Positions 41,026 through 51,825 of a stretch of DNA of 64,000 nt are shown here, one piece after another; within the stretch, counting starts at the first letter, position 1; each line of letters begins with the position of its first letter. The stretch covers positions 1 through 64,000 of the forward strand of contig JAJQZP010000461.1 of assembly GCA_025403435.1 (NCBI GenBank), given 5' to 3'. A program made the translations under genes and the position numbers. The DNA is from Artocarpus heterophyllus (taxonomy: Eukaryota; Streptophyta; Magnoliopsida; Rosales; Moraceae). The notes below the pieces were generated by a model, which saw only the letters and a program-made list of their open reading frames with translations, ran no database searches and had not been told where the DNA came from.

Positions 41026-44000
41026 CTACACATCGCGAAACGATACTATCTTATCCTGCCCAGGTGGACATTTCCTAAGCATCGACACATGAAACACATC
41101 GTGCACATGAGAAAGTTCGGGCGGAAGATCAAGCCGATAAGCGACCACACCAACACGCTGAGTGATCTCGAACGGCCCGATATACCTCGGCGCGAGTTTC
41201 CCACTCACTCCGAACCGCATAGTTCCCTTACGAGGTGACACCCTCAAGAGAACAAAATCTCCAACCGCGAACTCTAAGGGTCTACGTCTCCTATCTGCGT
41301 AGCTCTTCTGCCGACTCTGAGCTGCTCTCAACCGATCCCGAATCACCGCAACTTTCTCGTTGCTGTCACGAATCTCATCCGGCCCAAGAATAACTCTATC
41401 TTCCGGCTCGGCCCAACACACAGGTGACCGACACGGTCGCCCATACAATGCCTCAAATGGTGCCATACCGATACTTGCCTGATAACTATTGTTGTACGCG
41501 AACTTCGCCAAATGCAAACATTGCTTCCAATTCCCGCCGAAGTCCAACGCACAAGCACGCAACATATCCTCGAGAACCTGAATAACCCGCTCACACTGCC
41601 CATCAGTCTGAGGATGAAACGCCGTACTGAAGTTCAAATCCGTACCCAAAGCCTCCTGAAAACTCCTCCAGTACTTAGCATTAAACCTGGTGTCTCGATC
41701 AGAGGTGATGGACAAAGGAACTCCATGCAACCTCACAATGTTCTGCATATACAACTCCCCAAGAATCTTCCTAGAACACGTCGACTTAAACGGAATGAAA
41801 TGCGCCGATTTCGTGAACCTGTCGACTACAACCCAAACTGCATCATGCCGCTGCTCCGTCCTCGGCAAACCTGTGAGAAAATCCATCGTCACATGCTCCC
41901 ATTTCCACCCTGGAATAGGAAGCGGTTGAAGCTGACCTGCAGGCTTCTGATGCTCAGCTTTCACCCGAAGACACGTCGAACACTTGGTCACGTACTCGCG
42001 AACATCTTTCTTCATGCCTCTCCACCAATAGTGCCTCTTCAAATCACGATACATCTTGGTGCTCCCCGGATGAATAGCAAACTGAGACCTATGAGCTTCG
42101 TCTAGAACGGCTGTTGTCACCTCGGCGATAACTGGAACTGCAAGACGCTCCCGGAAGTACAACGATCCATCTGCATGCACGCTCCATTCTTCAAACTGCT
42201 CCCCGTTCTGAATCCGTGACCAAATCCCCTGCAAATGTCGATCCTGCCACTGACCTTGCTTCACCATCCGAACAAGAGCTGGAGTCGCTTCCACATGATA
42301 CAACAAAACTCGATCACCGTCTTCATGATACTGTAGCCGATACTCACTCACTGTCGCATCCCTGCTCCAGTCCTCAAAAATCAAACAAGCGAGAATCCCT
42401 GAAGACTTCCTGCTGAGCGCGTCCGCTACCACATTAGCTTTTCCGGGATGATACTGCAACGCGAAATCATAATCCTCCATGTACTCCACCCATCTGCGCT
42501 GCCTCAAGTTGAGATCCCTCTGAGTGAACAAATGCCTCAAACTCTTGTGATCGGAGAAGACCTGAAACGATGCTCCATACAAATAACACCTCCAAATCTT
42601 CAGCGCGTAGATCACCGCTGCAAGCTCTAAATCGTGAGTAGGATAATTTCGCTCGTGAGGTCGTAGCTGTCTCGATCCGTACGCAACCACACGTCTATGC
42701 TGCATCAACACGCATCCAAGTCCGCGCCCTGAAGCATCAGCATAAACCTCATACGGCTCGTCACTACTAGGAATAACTAATACTGGAGCTGAAGTCAACC
42801 GGTTCTTCAATTCCTGAAAAGCAGACTCACAGTCTTCATCCCACTCAAACCTGACATTTTTCTTGATCAATCTCGTCAACGGAGCTGCAATCTTCGAAAA
42901 ATCCTTTACAAATTTCATGTAATATCCAGCAAGACCTAAGAAGCTACGAATCTCCGCTACATTCCTTGGTTGTTCCCACTCCAATATAGCTTCAATCTTG
43001 GATGGATCCACTGAAATACCATGCTCCGAGATGACATGACCCAGAAACTTGACCTCGGTCAACCAAAACTCACACTTTTCCCTCTTAGCATACAACTGGT
43101 GCTCCTGCAAAGTCTGAAGCACGACCCGAAGATGCTGCTCATGCTCATCCCATGTCTTAGAATACACAAGAATATCATCGATGAACACGATCAAAAACTG
43201 ATCCAGATACGGCCTAAATACCCTGTTCATCAGATCCATAAAAGCTGCCGGAGCATTTGTCAACCCAAAAGACATAACCAGAAACTCGAAGTGCCCATAC
43301 CGAGTCCTAAAAGCTGTCTTGGGAATATCTTCTTCCTTGATTCTGAGCTGATGATAACCTGACCGCAAATCAATCTTTGAGAAGTATCGCGAACCTCCCA
43401 ACTGATCAAATAGCTCATCAATCCTAGGCAAAGGATACTTGTTCTTCACCGTAACACGATTCAGCTGCCGATAATCCACACATAACCTGAGAGTCCCATC
43501 GTGCTTCTTAGCGAACAAAACTGGTGCTCCCCACGGAGATGTGCTATTCCGAATATATCCTTTATCAGCAAGCTCCTGAAGTTGCTTCCTCAATTCCTTC
43601 ATTTCTGTTGGCGCCATCCGATAAGGTGGCATAGAAATTGGTGATGTCCCTGGAAACAACTCGATACCAAACTCAATCTCCCGATGCGGTGGTAACCCTG
43701 ATAACTCGTCGGGGAAGACATCCTCGAACTCACCAACCACCGGAATCACTGCACTACCTTTCGAAACATAGGGCTCGCAATCTAGATTGGCAAGAAAAGC
43801 AAAACAATCTAGATTCCTTCGCCCTCCTAAACACGACTTCATGAGACGCTCACTCATTAACCAATCACCACCACCCTGGTAAGTGATTACCGTCCCCCTA
43901 TCAGACACTAGGGTCACCTTTCTAAGTTGGCAGTCCACAACTGCACTATACCTGGACAACCAGTCCATCCCTAAAATCACATCATAGGAACTCATGGGGA

Positions 44001-44418
44001 GTACAATCAAATCACTTTTCAAAATCTCATCCCCAATCTTTATTTTACAAGATTTACACACACAATTTACACACACCCGCCCCAAGGGAGAAGTTATAAC
44101 TAGGGGTTCCTTAAACTCTTCTACTTCTAATCCCAAGGCATGTACAAAGGAACTCGAAATGAGAGAATGAGAGGCACCGGTATCAAATAAAACGCGAGCT
44201 AAAGATCTGGAAACCAAAATCATACCATCGACAACCGCGTTACTAGTCTGAGAATCTGACCCTCCAGATACCATTGCATGAACCTGTACTGGCGCTTTCC
44301 TTTTTCCTCTACCGACATTGCTGGGTCCTGCATTACTCGGCCGATACTGCTGAGATGGAGATGACTGCACACTACCTGTACTCGGCGCTCTATACTGAGG
44401 AACACCGCGCTGAAAATA
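41026..44418 (-). pseudogene. retrotransposon pol (protease, RT, RNase H, integrase)
   Basis: In the same frame as gag, beginning immediately after the gag TAG. Counting from 44370: aspartic protease DTGAS at about 63-67, reverse transcriptase with LCVDYRQLN (about 297-305) and the catalytic FIDD (about 397-400), RNase H with YADAS and [10 protein letters not shown], and integrase with an HHCC zinc site ([16 protein letters not shown]) and the DFLTGLPRT catalytic start. It ends at TAG (41026-41028), 61 codons before the natural end. No other stop or frameshift was seen over more than 1100 codons. Marked pseudogene because of the two stops. Confidence 0.9.
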
Positions 44419-45435
44419 CTACGGCTGCTGTCCCCGTGCCGGATATGAGAATTGCTGAGGAGAAAACTGCGGATACTGCAACTGCGGGTACTGCGGAGGC
44501 GGAGGTAGGGTCTGAGGCTGAGGTTGAGACTGACGACTGGCATCCTCCCCGGTCTGCGATCCAAGACGAGCACTCCTGATCGGGCAATTCCTCTTGATGT
44601 GTCCGGGTTGTTGACAGAAATGACAATGAAAGCTGTAGGGATTGCTGCGCCCGCTGCCAGACAAACTGCTGCTGCCACTGGTCGCACCGCCTTGCTTGCC
44701 TTTCCCCGGAGCTGGACGACTACTGGTGCTCTTCCTGCCACTCCTCTGCGGTCCTCCTGAAGCCTTGGCTCGGTCCTCACAATACTGCACGTAATCATTC
44801 CCCACGGAGATCGCCGACGACACAAGCTCTCTGAAACCCCTAAGCCGTAGAGCAACCAACTGCCGTCGAATAGGAGCCTTGAGTCCTTCCTGGAACTTGA
44901 TGCATTTCTCACGCTCCGATGCCACAGCTGATGGAGCAAACCTAGTCAACTCGTTAAACTTCGCCTCATACTCCCGAACTGACATATCACCCTGCTGCAA
45001 TCTATAAAACTCAGCTGCCTTCTGATCTCTATATCCTTGCGGAAAATACCGATCATAGAACAGATCCTCGAACTTGTCCCAACCAATATCGCCACCGCGC
45101 TCCAGACGCTTAGTTTGTTTCCACCAGGTGTTAGCACCACCCTCGAGCTTATACGCCGCAAACTCCACACGATACTCCTCAGGCACACCAAGAGTATCAA
45201 GATGCTTCAAGATCGAATCCAACCAATACTCTGCTAACTGCGGATCCCCATTGCCATCAAAAGTCGGAATAGACGCCCGCCGAAATTCCTTAAAGAAAGC
45301 ATGCCGACTACCAACACTGGAGTCTTCCGGTCTAGCCCTGGCTGCCATCTGCCGGAAAGCCGCAATCATAGACCTCATCAGGCCCTCATCATTTCCGAAC
45401 TTGGCGTCAGCTGTCGAACGACGTCTAGGTGCCAT
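44419..45435 (-). CDS. retrotransposon gag
   Basis: 338 residues from the ATG at 45435. The capsid region (about 50-225, with EYWLDSILKHLD, ANTWWKQ, FYDRYFPQGYRDQK) is followed by a basic Ser/Gly-rich linker and one CCHC zinc knuckle (Cys271-Cys274-His279-Cys284 in CHFCQQPGHIKRNC), then a Gln/Pro-rich tail. Gag packages the RNA into particles. It ends at TAG 44419-44421; the same frame continues into pol. Confidence 0.9.
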   Translation of the reverse strand: MAPRRRSTADAKFGNDEGLMRSMIAAFRQMAARARPEDSSVGSRHAFFKEFRRASIPTFDGNGDPQLAEYWLDSILKHLDTLGVPEEYRVEFAAYKLEGGANTWWKQTKRLERGGDIGWDKFEDLFYDRYFPQGYRDQKAAEFYRLQQGDMSVREYEAKFNELTRFAPSAVASEREKCIKFQEGLKAPIRRQLVALRLRGFRELVSSAISVGNDYVQYCEDRAKASGGPQRSGRKSTSSRPAPGKGKQGGATSGSSSLSGSGRSNPYSFHCHFCQQPGHIKRNCPIRSARLGSQTGEDASRQSQPQPQTLPPPPQYPQLQYPQFSPQQFSYPARGQQP

Positions 45436-45525
45436 TCTCTCACTTCTGAAAACAAAATTTGGACTGTCAGAGGTATTTCATTGTCAAACCTATGTGTGCA
45501 CAATTCCCAAGGTTCATAACCTTGA

Positions 45526-45537
45526 GCTCTGATACCA
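45526..45537 (-). other. primer-binding site, initiator tRNA-Met
   Basis: On the minus strand TGGTATCAGAGC, complementary to the 3' end of plant initiator tRNA-Met, starts a few bases inside the 5' LTR. It primes minus-strand DNA synthesis. Confidence 0.92.
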
Positions 45538-45540
45538 TTC

Positions 45541-47694
45541 TGTCACGCCCCGGAGTACGGGAGGTGACGTGACGGAATATTTAGATTAATTAAAAGAGAA
45601 TTTAATTGAAATTAAGAGTTTAAAAATCCAATTAAGTAAGAAATAAAGAGATTTTTCACCACATTTGATAAACGAATTTATAAATATTTAGCAAATAATA
45701 ATAATTGAATAAAAACCGCGAATATGGGTTCCACAACCCACAACTTGTGCACACACATGGTTCTGACAATATCATAAATACAATTACAGTCCAAGTACAA
45801 ATAAAGTTAAGTCTTACATGCCTTGATTAATAAATACAGAATGTAAATAAATTCTCCTATTGCTCCTGAGTTCGGTCCGAAGAATCTTCTCCAAACCTAA
45901 ATGGGAAACCACCTGGAAGGGGGGGAATTTAAAAACAGATAAAACGTGAGCAAAAGGCTCAGTAGGACTAAGTTTTATAAAATAATTTAATGCAAAGAGA
46001 CATAACATTATCAGGAATTATACAGAAAAGGGAACTTGAATAAATAAATAAATAAATTGAGTAGAACCGTTCTGACACAGAACAGTCTACTCGTCAAATC
46101 AAAACACCAGTTTACTTTTACCTAGGCAAACCATGATATCACCACCGTAGTGGCCCAGCTGGGTTTCGGGACCTGCCCCCAAGGTCGATCGCCACACGAC
46201 CCGATCTCTGATATGGCATCATGCCTTTGTGTTTATTATCATTATCATTCAAAACCCAATTACCGAGTGTTGTCAATTACATTTATTATGAAATTCATTT
46301 CATAATCACGGTATATTAAAATATAACCGATAAAACCATTTCCAAACAACCGTTGAAAAATCATTTTCAAAGCCAAATCATTTCAAAACCAGGCTACCAA
46401 AGAAATAGGATAGAAGTCCTACCTCAGTACTCGTGCCGGTACCCCACACCGTAATCTCGATCCGCTATACGTTAGCTCCACGGAAACACGAACAATCCTA
46501 GATACAAACTAAGTCGATCAATATCTAGTTCGAAACATTCTATGTTACTAAATCATTCCATGATGTCCTAGTGTGCCATTTGTATCATTAAAATCATCCT
46601 ATAAGGTTGGGATTTAAATCAGGGTTCAAAACAGGGAAAACGGGTAAAAATTACAAAATTTTCCATGCCTCGGTCGGCCTGCCGGACGCCCTGCTTCAGC
46701 CTGCCGAACTGTACAGTTCGGCCTACCGAAAACAAGGTTCGGCCTGCCGAACATTTCCCCAGATTCGGCCTGCCGGTCGGAAGAACACTGGCCTGCCGAA
46801 CATCACTCCGGCCTGCCGAACATGAACTTCGGCCTGCCGAACTGGGAAGATCCAGAAATCCCAGCCACGGGTTTCTCGATTTCCAAAATCCAAATCTTGT
46901 TTCTAACATGTTTTTCTCAAATCTCAGGCATGAAAAACAACTATAGTTGATAGAAAAACATTCTAGAACATGTTTGGGATCATTTAAACAACATTTAAAC
47001 TCGAAATCCTCAAAAATCCAAAAATGAGAAAAAGAGGAGAAAAATGAAAAATCTTGAATTCAATCCGTTTTTCTTCAATCTAAGCTTAGATTCTAGTTGT
47101 TCTAAGCTCATTTAACACAAATCCACGGTTTTCTAAGCTAAAACAAACTTAGATTTCAAAAACACACAAAATTAGAAATTTTGTAAAAAGTTTAGAAATT
47201 TCGAATCTAACCTCGAATCGAAGCTTCAATCCGCGTTCTCGGTTGCCGAATCACGTCCCTGAGCTTCCTCCTTGCTGTAAAGAAGCTTGGATTCGAATGG
47301 AGTTCAAAAATTTTTTGAAAGAGAAATTTGAGAGAGAGAGGGAGCTGCCGAGAGAGAGAGAAGAGAGAGAGAGTGAAACGTGAGAGTGAGGAGAGAGAGA
47401 GAGAAGAGGGAAATAAATAGAGAAAATCGGTGGGCGGTTTTACTGTGCGAAAACCATGTGCCGCCCACGGTTTTGCAAAACAGAGTATTTTTAACATTTT
47501 ACAAATTGTTGTGTTTTAAAACTCAAAACATCATTTTAAATCCATAAGAAATCATTTAAATGTATCAATTTAACAAAACAACCAAAAACTAAAAATCCAA
47601 CCAAATAATCTAATTAAAGTTAAAACTTTAATTATGGCACACTAATTCATCATTTATATTACACTTAACATTAAATAAATTTCGGGACGTTACA
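45541..47694 (-). repeat. 5' LTR (right in the window)
   Basis: 2154 bp, same ends as the left LTR. It differs mainly by one extra unit in the GC-rich minisatellite (8 units, 46674-46843) and scattered substitutions. It should carry the active promoter: minus-strand TATTTATT at 47411-47419, followed by a CT-rich stretch. Confidence 0.95.
46674..46843. repeat. LTR minisatellite of hairpin-forming units (8)
   Basis: Same array in the other LTR with one additional unit (TTCGGCCTACCGAAA plus spacer, 21 bp). Two units are decayed (TTCAGCCTGCCGAAC, CTGGCCTGCCGAAC). Confidence 0.85.
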
Positions 47695-47699
47695 CAAAC

Positions 47700-49076
47700 A
47701 TACATGTTATAATAGTTGTGTTGTTTTATAAAAGGACACCTTTACATAAAAACTTGCAACATTTCAAAGACGCTCCTGTATTTTTATTAATTTTTGAAAA
47801 TTTTGAGTCAAATAAATAATATTATTAGTTATAATATCTTGAGTTAGTTGTATTTTGAGAATGATCTACTACATAAACCCATTGGCAAACTTTTAAAGTA
47901 AAGACAAATAAAACCTTTAAAAAAAATACTATCATATGTCCCAAACTCAACTTTATTTATTTATTTTTGAGATTTTCTTTACTTTCATTTCTCCAACATT
48001 GTTCACGTGAATTCTCTTGGAAACTTGTGAAAACATTTTTATCGCCAAGGACACCATGATTGTACAACTTCCAGATAATTAATAAGGAAGGGCAAAAGAT
48101 TAAAAAAAAAATGAGATCTTTTCTTTTTTTCTATTTTTTTTGACAGGAAAATGAGATCATTTTTGACATAATGCTTGACTAACAAATAGAGATCATTTTT
48201 CTATCATACTTCTCGTTAAGAAAATATATACCTGACATAATGCTTGACTAACAAATAGAGTGCTTTACATTTTGGTCGAAAAAGCTACTATTGAATTTGG
48301 GAAAATATGGGAGGTATGAGCGTGTTTCTATCTTGGCCACAATGGAAAAACGACAGAGAAGAGAAAGCATAAATTAATATAAAACGACAACTAATGAGCA
48401 TATCGTGGCAAATCAAAACGAGAAGTATGATAGAAATAATGAGCATTTGGAAGACAAAATACAAAGCCATAAAGAATAATTCATTATTTCTTTATTTATT
48501 TATTTTTGGGTATGTTGCTCTCCTCTTCTCCAACACCGTCTCTTGACTGACCATCAGATCCTCAACCTTAAAAGACGGAGCTCTTAACCCCACGGTGAAC
48601 ATGATAATGGTGTTGGCTTTGTAGTTTGAGGAAATTAATGGGAGGGTCGGGTTTTGATTGACATCATTATGCATGCCAAATCTTTGGTTCTCTTCATTAG
48701 CGTCGTGGTGGTGCTTGTGGTGGAGTCACATAGGTCTTCATTGCCATTGTGATTGTACTCTTGTTGGTGGAATCACATGGATTTCTACCAATCTAGTGGT
48801 GGTGCTTCCAAGTGGTGAAGCCTTGTGGGTCTTTGCCAGTGTCATGCTGATGCTTCTCGATAGTGGAATTGCATGGGTCCTCACCGATTTGTCCTCTATG
48901 GTCATATTGGTCGGCTTACGCCAGTTGTCTTGTTCATGTGTTGTTGGGATCTTTAAGTTTTTTTTAATTAAATAACGAGTACGAGTTTTTGGCAATAACA
49001 AAAGTGATATGACTACCTATTGATTTTGTTTGTATGTCCCACCTAATTGAGTTTGTAGTTAGCGTTGCGTGTGTTA
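47700..49076. other. intergenic; short repeats
   Basis: No gene. A 28-bp direct repeat (starting TGACATAATGCTTGACTAAC) lies at about 48164 and 48234. A degenerate 48-bp coding-like tandem repeat lies at about 48690-48915. Confidence 0.45.
48690..48915 (+). repeat. degenerate 48-bp tandem repeat
   Basis: Four to five diverged units share GTGGTGGTGCTT, then GTGGTGGARTCACATGGGT and CTTYACC. The period of about 48 bp (16 codons) leaves a Val/Leu-rich frame open through most units on the plus strand (48658-48975). It may be the remnant of a repetitive protein or a satellite seed. Confidence 0.45.
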
Positions 49077-49089
49077 GTGTGCTGCTACA

Positions 49090-49344
49090 TTTTTTTTTTT
49101 TTTTTTGTGGTGGTGATCCACACCACCTATTTTCTAGAGCCCATCACGAAAGGCACAAATACTTTATGTAAAGGGCCCCTCAACTCCTATGGGATTTATC
49201 CGATTAATCTAGGGCCGACCCATGGAGAGACCCGAAGGCTGTAAGAGTCTCCCAACACTAGCAGCTGCTTTCAAAATGACTCGAACTCAAGTTGCTTATT
49301 TAAGCGAAACAGTCTCCTACCAACTGAACCAGCTAAGTGTTGAT
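49090..49344 (-). mobile_element. tRNA-derived SINE with target-site duplication
   Basis: On the minus strand the element starts ATCAACACTTAGCTGG, has an A box TGGTTCAGTTGG (49320-49331) and a B box-like GAGTTCGAGTC (49278-49288), a body of about 150 bp and a poly(A) tail (17 T at 49090-49106 on the plus strand). It is flanked by a 13-bp duplication, GTGTGCTGCTACA (49077-49089) and GTGTGCTGCTATA (49345-49357), one mismatch. It codes for nothing and would be moved by LINE machinery. Confidence 0.85.
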
Positions 49345-49357
49345 GTGTGCTGCTATA

Positions 49358-49789
49358 TTTATTTCTATCTTATGTCGCTCATGTAAGGTTTGGTCTCAAA
49401 CAACTGGCTTTATTTATCGACAATAGTAGTTCTTTCAAATGAGCTTTGGTCATGCTCGATTTTTAATACATTGGGCAAGTTTTTCCGTTGGTCTTAACAC
49501 TTATATTTGTCCATATGCTTTGGTCTTAACACTTATATTTGTCCATATGCTTTATCCGTTTTTAATGATAGATCCGGTCAATATATGGGATTGAATTCCT
49601 TTATAATTGATGGTAATTTGACATTATTTTTTAATATATATTTTGTTTGATTTGAAATGAAAATTTACCCTCAAAGCAAAGAACGATGAAAAAAAAAAAA
49701 AAACCTAGTGAATTTAAAACGACGGAATAATTTACTCGAGGGGAAACAAGAAACAAATGGGGAATAGAAAAGCGTCCAAGATAATACGC
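49358..49789. other. intergenic before the VTI11-like duplicate
   Basis: Includes a 32-bp tandem duplication at 49487-49550 (unit starting TTGGTCTTAACACTTATATT). No gene. Confidence 0.5.
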
Positions 49790-51825
49790 GCGCATTGTCG
49801 TTTCGGTTGTTTCAAGGGACTCCGTCACGTTCCAGACGAATCCACCGTCCATCTCGTCGTCTCCGGCGATCTCTGAAAATTTCGGCGACTTCTCCGACCG
49901 TCCCTATCTTCTGAGGTTCGTAATATCCTTTCGATCATCAATTTGGAGATCCTTTGAATCTGTTCAGCAATTGCGTTGTTCGATAATCGAACAACGATCT
50001 ATTTAGGGCTTTTCGACGATTCTGATGTCGGATTTCGTTTGTCGGTAACGAATTCGGTGGTTTGGTTGATGAACGGGAAACATATATATAGAGAGAGAAT
50101 TAGGGAAGATGGGTGCAGCATTCGAGGGTTGAGCGCCTTTACTGCGAGCTCTTGGCGGAACTTTCTAAATGTACGGCCGCTGGGGCTCTTGATGGAGGTG
50201 ATTTTTCTGGATTTACCTTGTTTTTTCTTTTTTTTTTCTTCAGTTGCTTATGATTATATATTGAAGAAACTAGAAATTTGAACGAATTTCTGGCGTAATT
50301 GAGGCCGACGTATCAATTAGCTTCATTAAAGCTTCCTTGAGTTGAGTGTAATTTGATTTTTTTTTTTTTGTTCTGAATGAGAAATTGACTTTGGAAAAAA
50401 ATAGTAATTGCATTGTGTGTATGTATGTTTGTGGAATTTTCAGGTTTCGTTCCATACTTGGATATTGGGATTGGATATTCAATGTTACTTATTATCATGG
50501 GCATTAGATGTGGAGAAGAAACTGAAAACTAGTTTATCTATGAAATTAAGCTTCTTTTCTTGTTGTATATGTGCAGAGCAAAAGAAGCAAAAATATTCAG
50601 AAATAGAGACTGGAATTGATGAAGCAGAATCTTTGGTACCGAGTTCAATTGTTGCTTTGATTTTTTATAAATCATTTTCTCGTTTTCCCGTTTTGTTTTC
50701 TGTTTTATCTTTTCCTTTGCCGTGATTGAAATATTAGCTTCACATAATCTTTCAGATTTGTAAAATGGACTTCGAGGCAAGAAGGTTGCACCACGCTTCT
50801 TACTAAGTTGAGGGAGTATAAATCAGATCTGAACAACCTGAAAAGTGAGGTCAAAAGACTTTTATCTGGAAACCTAAATGCAGCCGCTCGTGATGAGCTG
50901 TTAGAGGCGGGCGTGGCTGATACATTGACGGTATGTCTTATATTTTGTTATATAATTAACTTATTGTAACATACACGTTCCTTTGGAGAGGTCTGAAATT
51001 TTGATACCCACTTCTTTTCCTAAACTTTAGTTTCTAGTCTTCCTTACTATAGTATTTTCTTTTTTGTTTACTTCCTATTGCGACAAAAGGCAGAAATGGG
51101 CCGTTTTAAGCTGATTGGAAATGTTTATATACCAATCCTATCCATTAGATTCCACTCTTTTATGTTCCAAGTGTCTATCTTTGAATTAATGGATCAAATT
51201 TTCGATTTTAATGAATAATGCGTGATGCTTATGCTGTAGGCATCAGCGGATCAGAGAACAAGATTAATGCTGTCAACTGAGAGATTAAACAAGACTAGTG
51301 ATAGAATTAGGGAAGGAGGGAGAACCATGCTGAAAACAGAGGAGCTTGGTGCGTCTATTCTTCATGATCTGCATTCACAGCGACAGTCTCTCTTACATGC
51401 TTATAACACGGTATATTATTTGCCAAAAGCTCATTCAAATTTCTATTGGTTTATTATTCATAAGCTCCCGTTTTAATCTGTTCTTTAGTTTTCAATGTAT
51501 GCTTGTGTCTTGTGTATATCCCGCACATTTAAAGCTGTATTTGAAATTACAATCCAACTGTTTCTTTACTTAGAACGTTAGTATTTCACGGTTGTATATT
51601 ATATTTTTCATCTTTAATCATAGTATATTGTTTTTGAACTGGAATGTAGAAGATAGTAGCTATGACCTTTTGAGGGTAATAAACGTCGGGAATCCCCCTG
51701 ATGGTTTCTTCCTCACTTGCAGCTTCATGGGGTGGATGACAACATTGGAAAGCGCAAGAGAATTTTGACCTCCATGTCAAGGAGGATGAGCAGGAACAAG
51801 TGGATGATTGGCTCAATTATTGCAG
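49790..51825 (+). pseudogene. VTI11-like Qb-SNARE duplicate, broken upstream and fused to the OSCA4-like ORF
   Basis: Homologous to the intact copy at 58,410-60,870, from the 5' leader (GCGCGCATTGTCGTTTCG) through all five exons: 50109-50197, 50577-50635, 50756-50930, 51240-51410, 51723-51825. Lesions: exon 1 lacks two bases after codon 7 and hits a stop at once; exon 3 lacks 14 bp and shifts frame. Exons 2, 4 and 5 and all splice signals look intact. Exon 4 is open from an internal ATG at 51267. In exon 5 similarity stops abruptly after ATTGCAG (51825), where the intact gene encodes its membrane anchor; from there the sequence is OSCA4-like and stays in frame. The full SNARE cannot be made, but the last two exons could serve as the 5' part of a chimera. 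Confidence 0.9.

Larger units (their letters stand above)
38662..47694 (-). mobile_element. complete Ty3/Gypsy LTR retrotransposon, Del/Tekay-type chromovirus
   Basis: A 9.03-kb element read on the minus strand: two nearly identical LTRs, a tRNA-iMet primer site, gag and pol with protease, RT, RNase H, integrase and a chromodomain tail, and a polypurine tract. It is flanked by the perfect 5-bp duplication CAAAC (38657-38661 and 47695-47699). A hand comparison of the LTRs gave about 28 base differences plus one 21-bp indel, around 1.3 percent, so the insertion is recent. The coding frame has two in-frame TAG stops, so the copy as it stands is probably not autonomous unless stops are read through. 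It sits between the HYP1-like gene and the SNARE/channel locus and interrupts neither. Confidence 0.95.

Noticed and set aside
41512..42105. 197-codon plus-strand frame
   Set aside because: Antisense shadow of the retrotransposon integrase; no family resemblance.
49278..49331. tRNA gene
   Set aside because: A and B boxes are present but no cloverleaf stems; the poly(A) tail and target duplication show a SINE.
51717..51773. Start of the channel ORF at 51717
   Set aside because: That codon is TTG inside the splice acceptor of VTI exon 5; real starts would be 51774, or 51267 through splicing.
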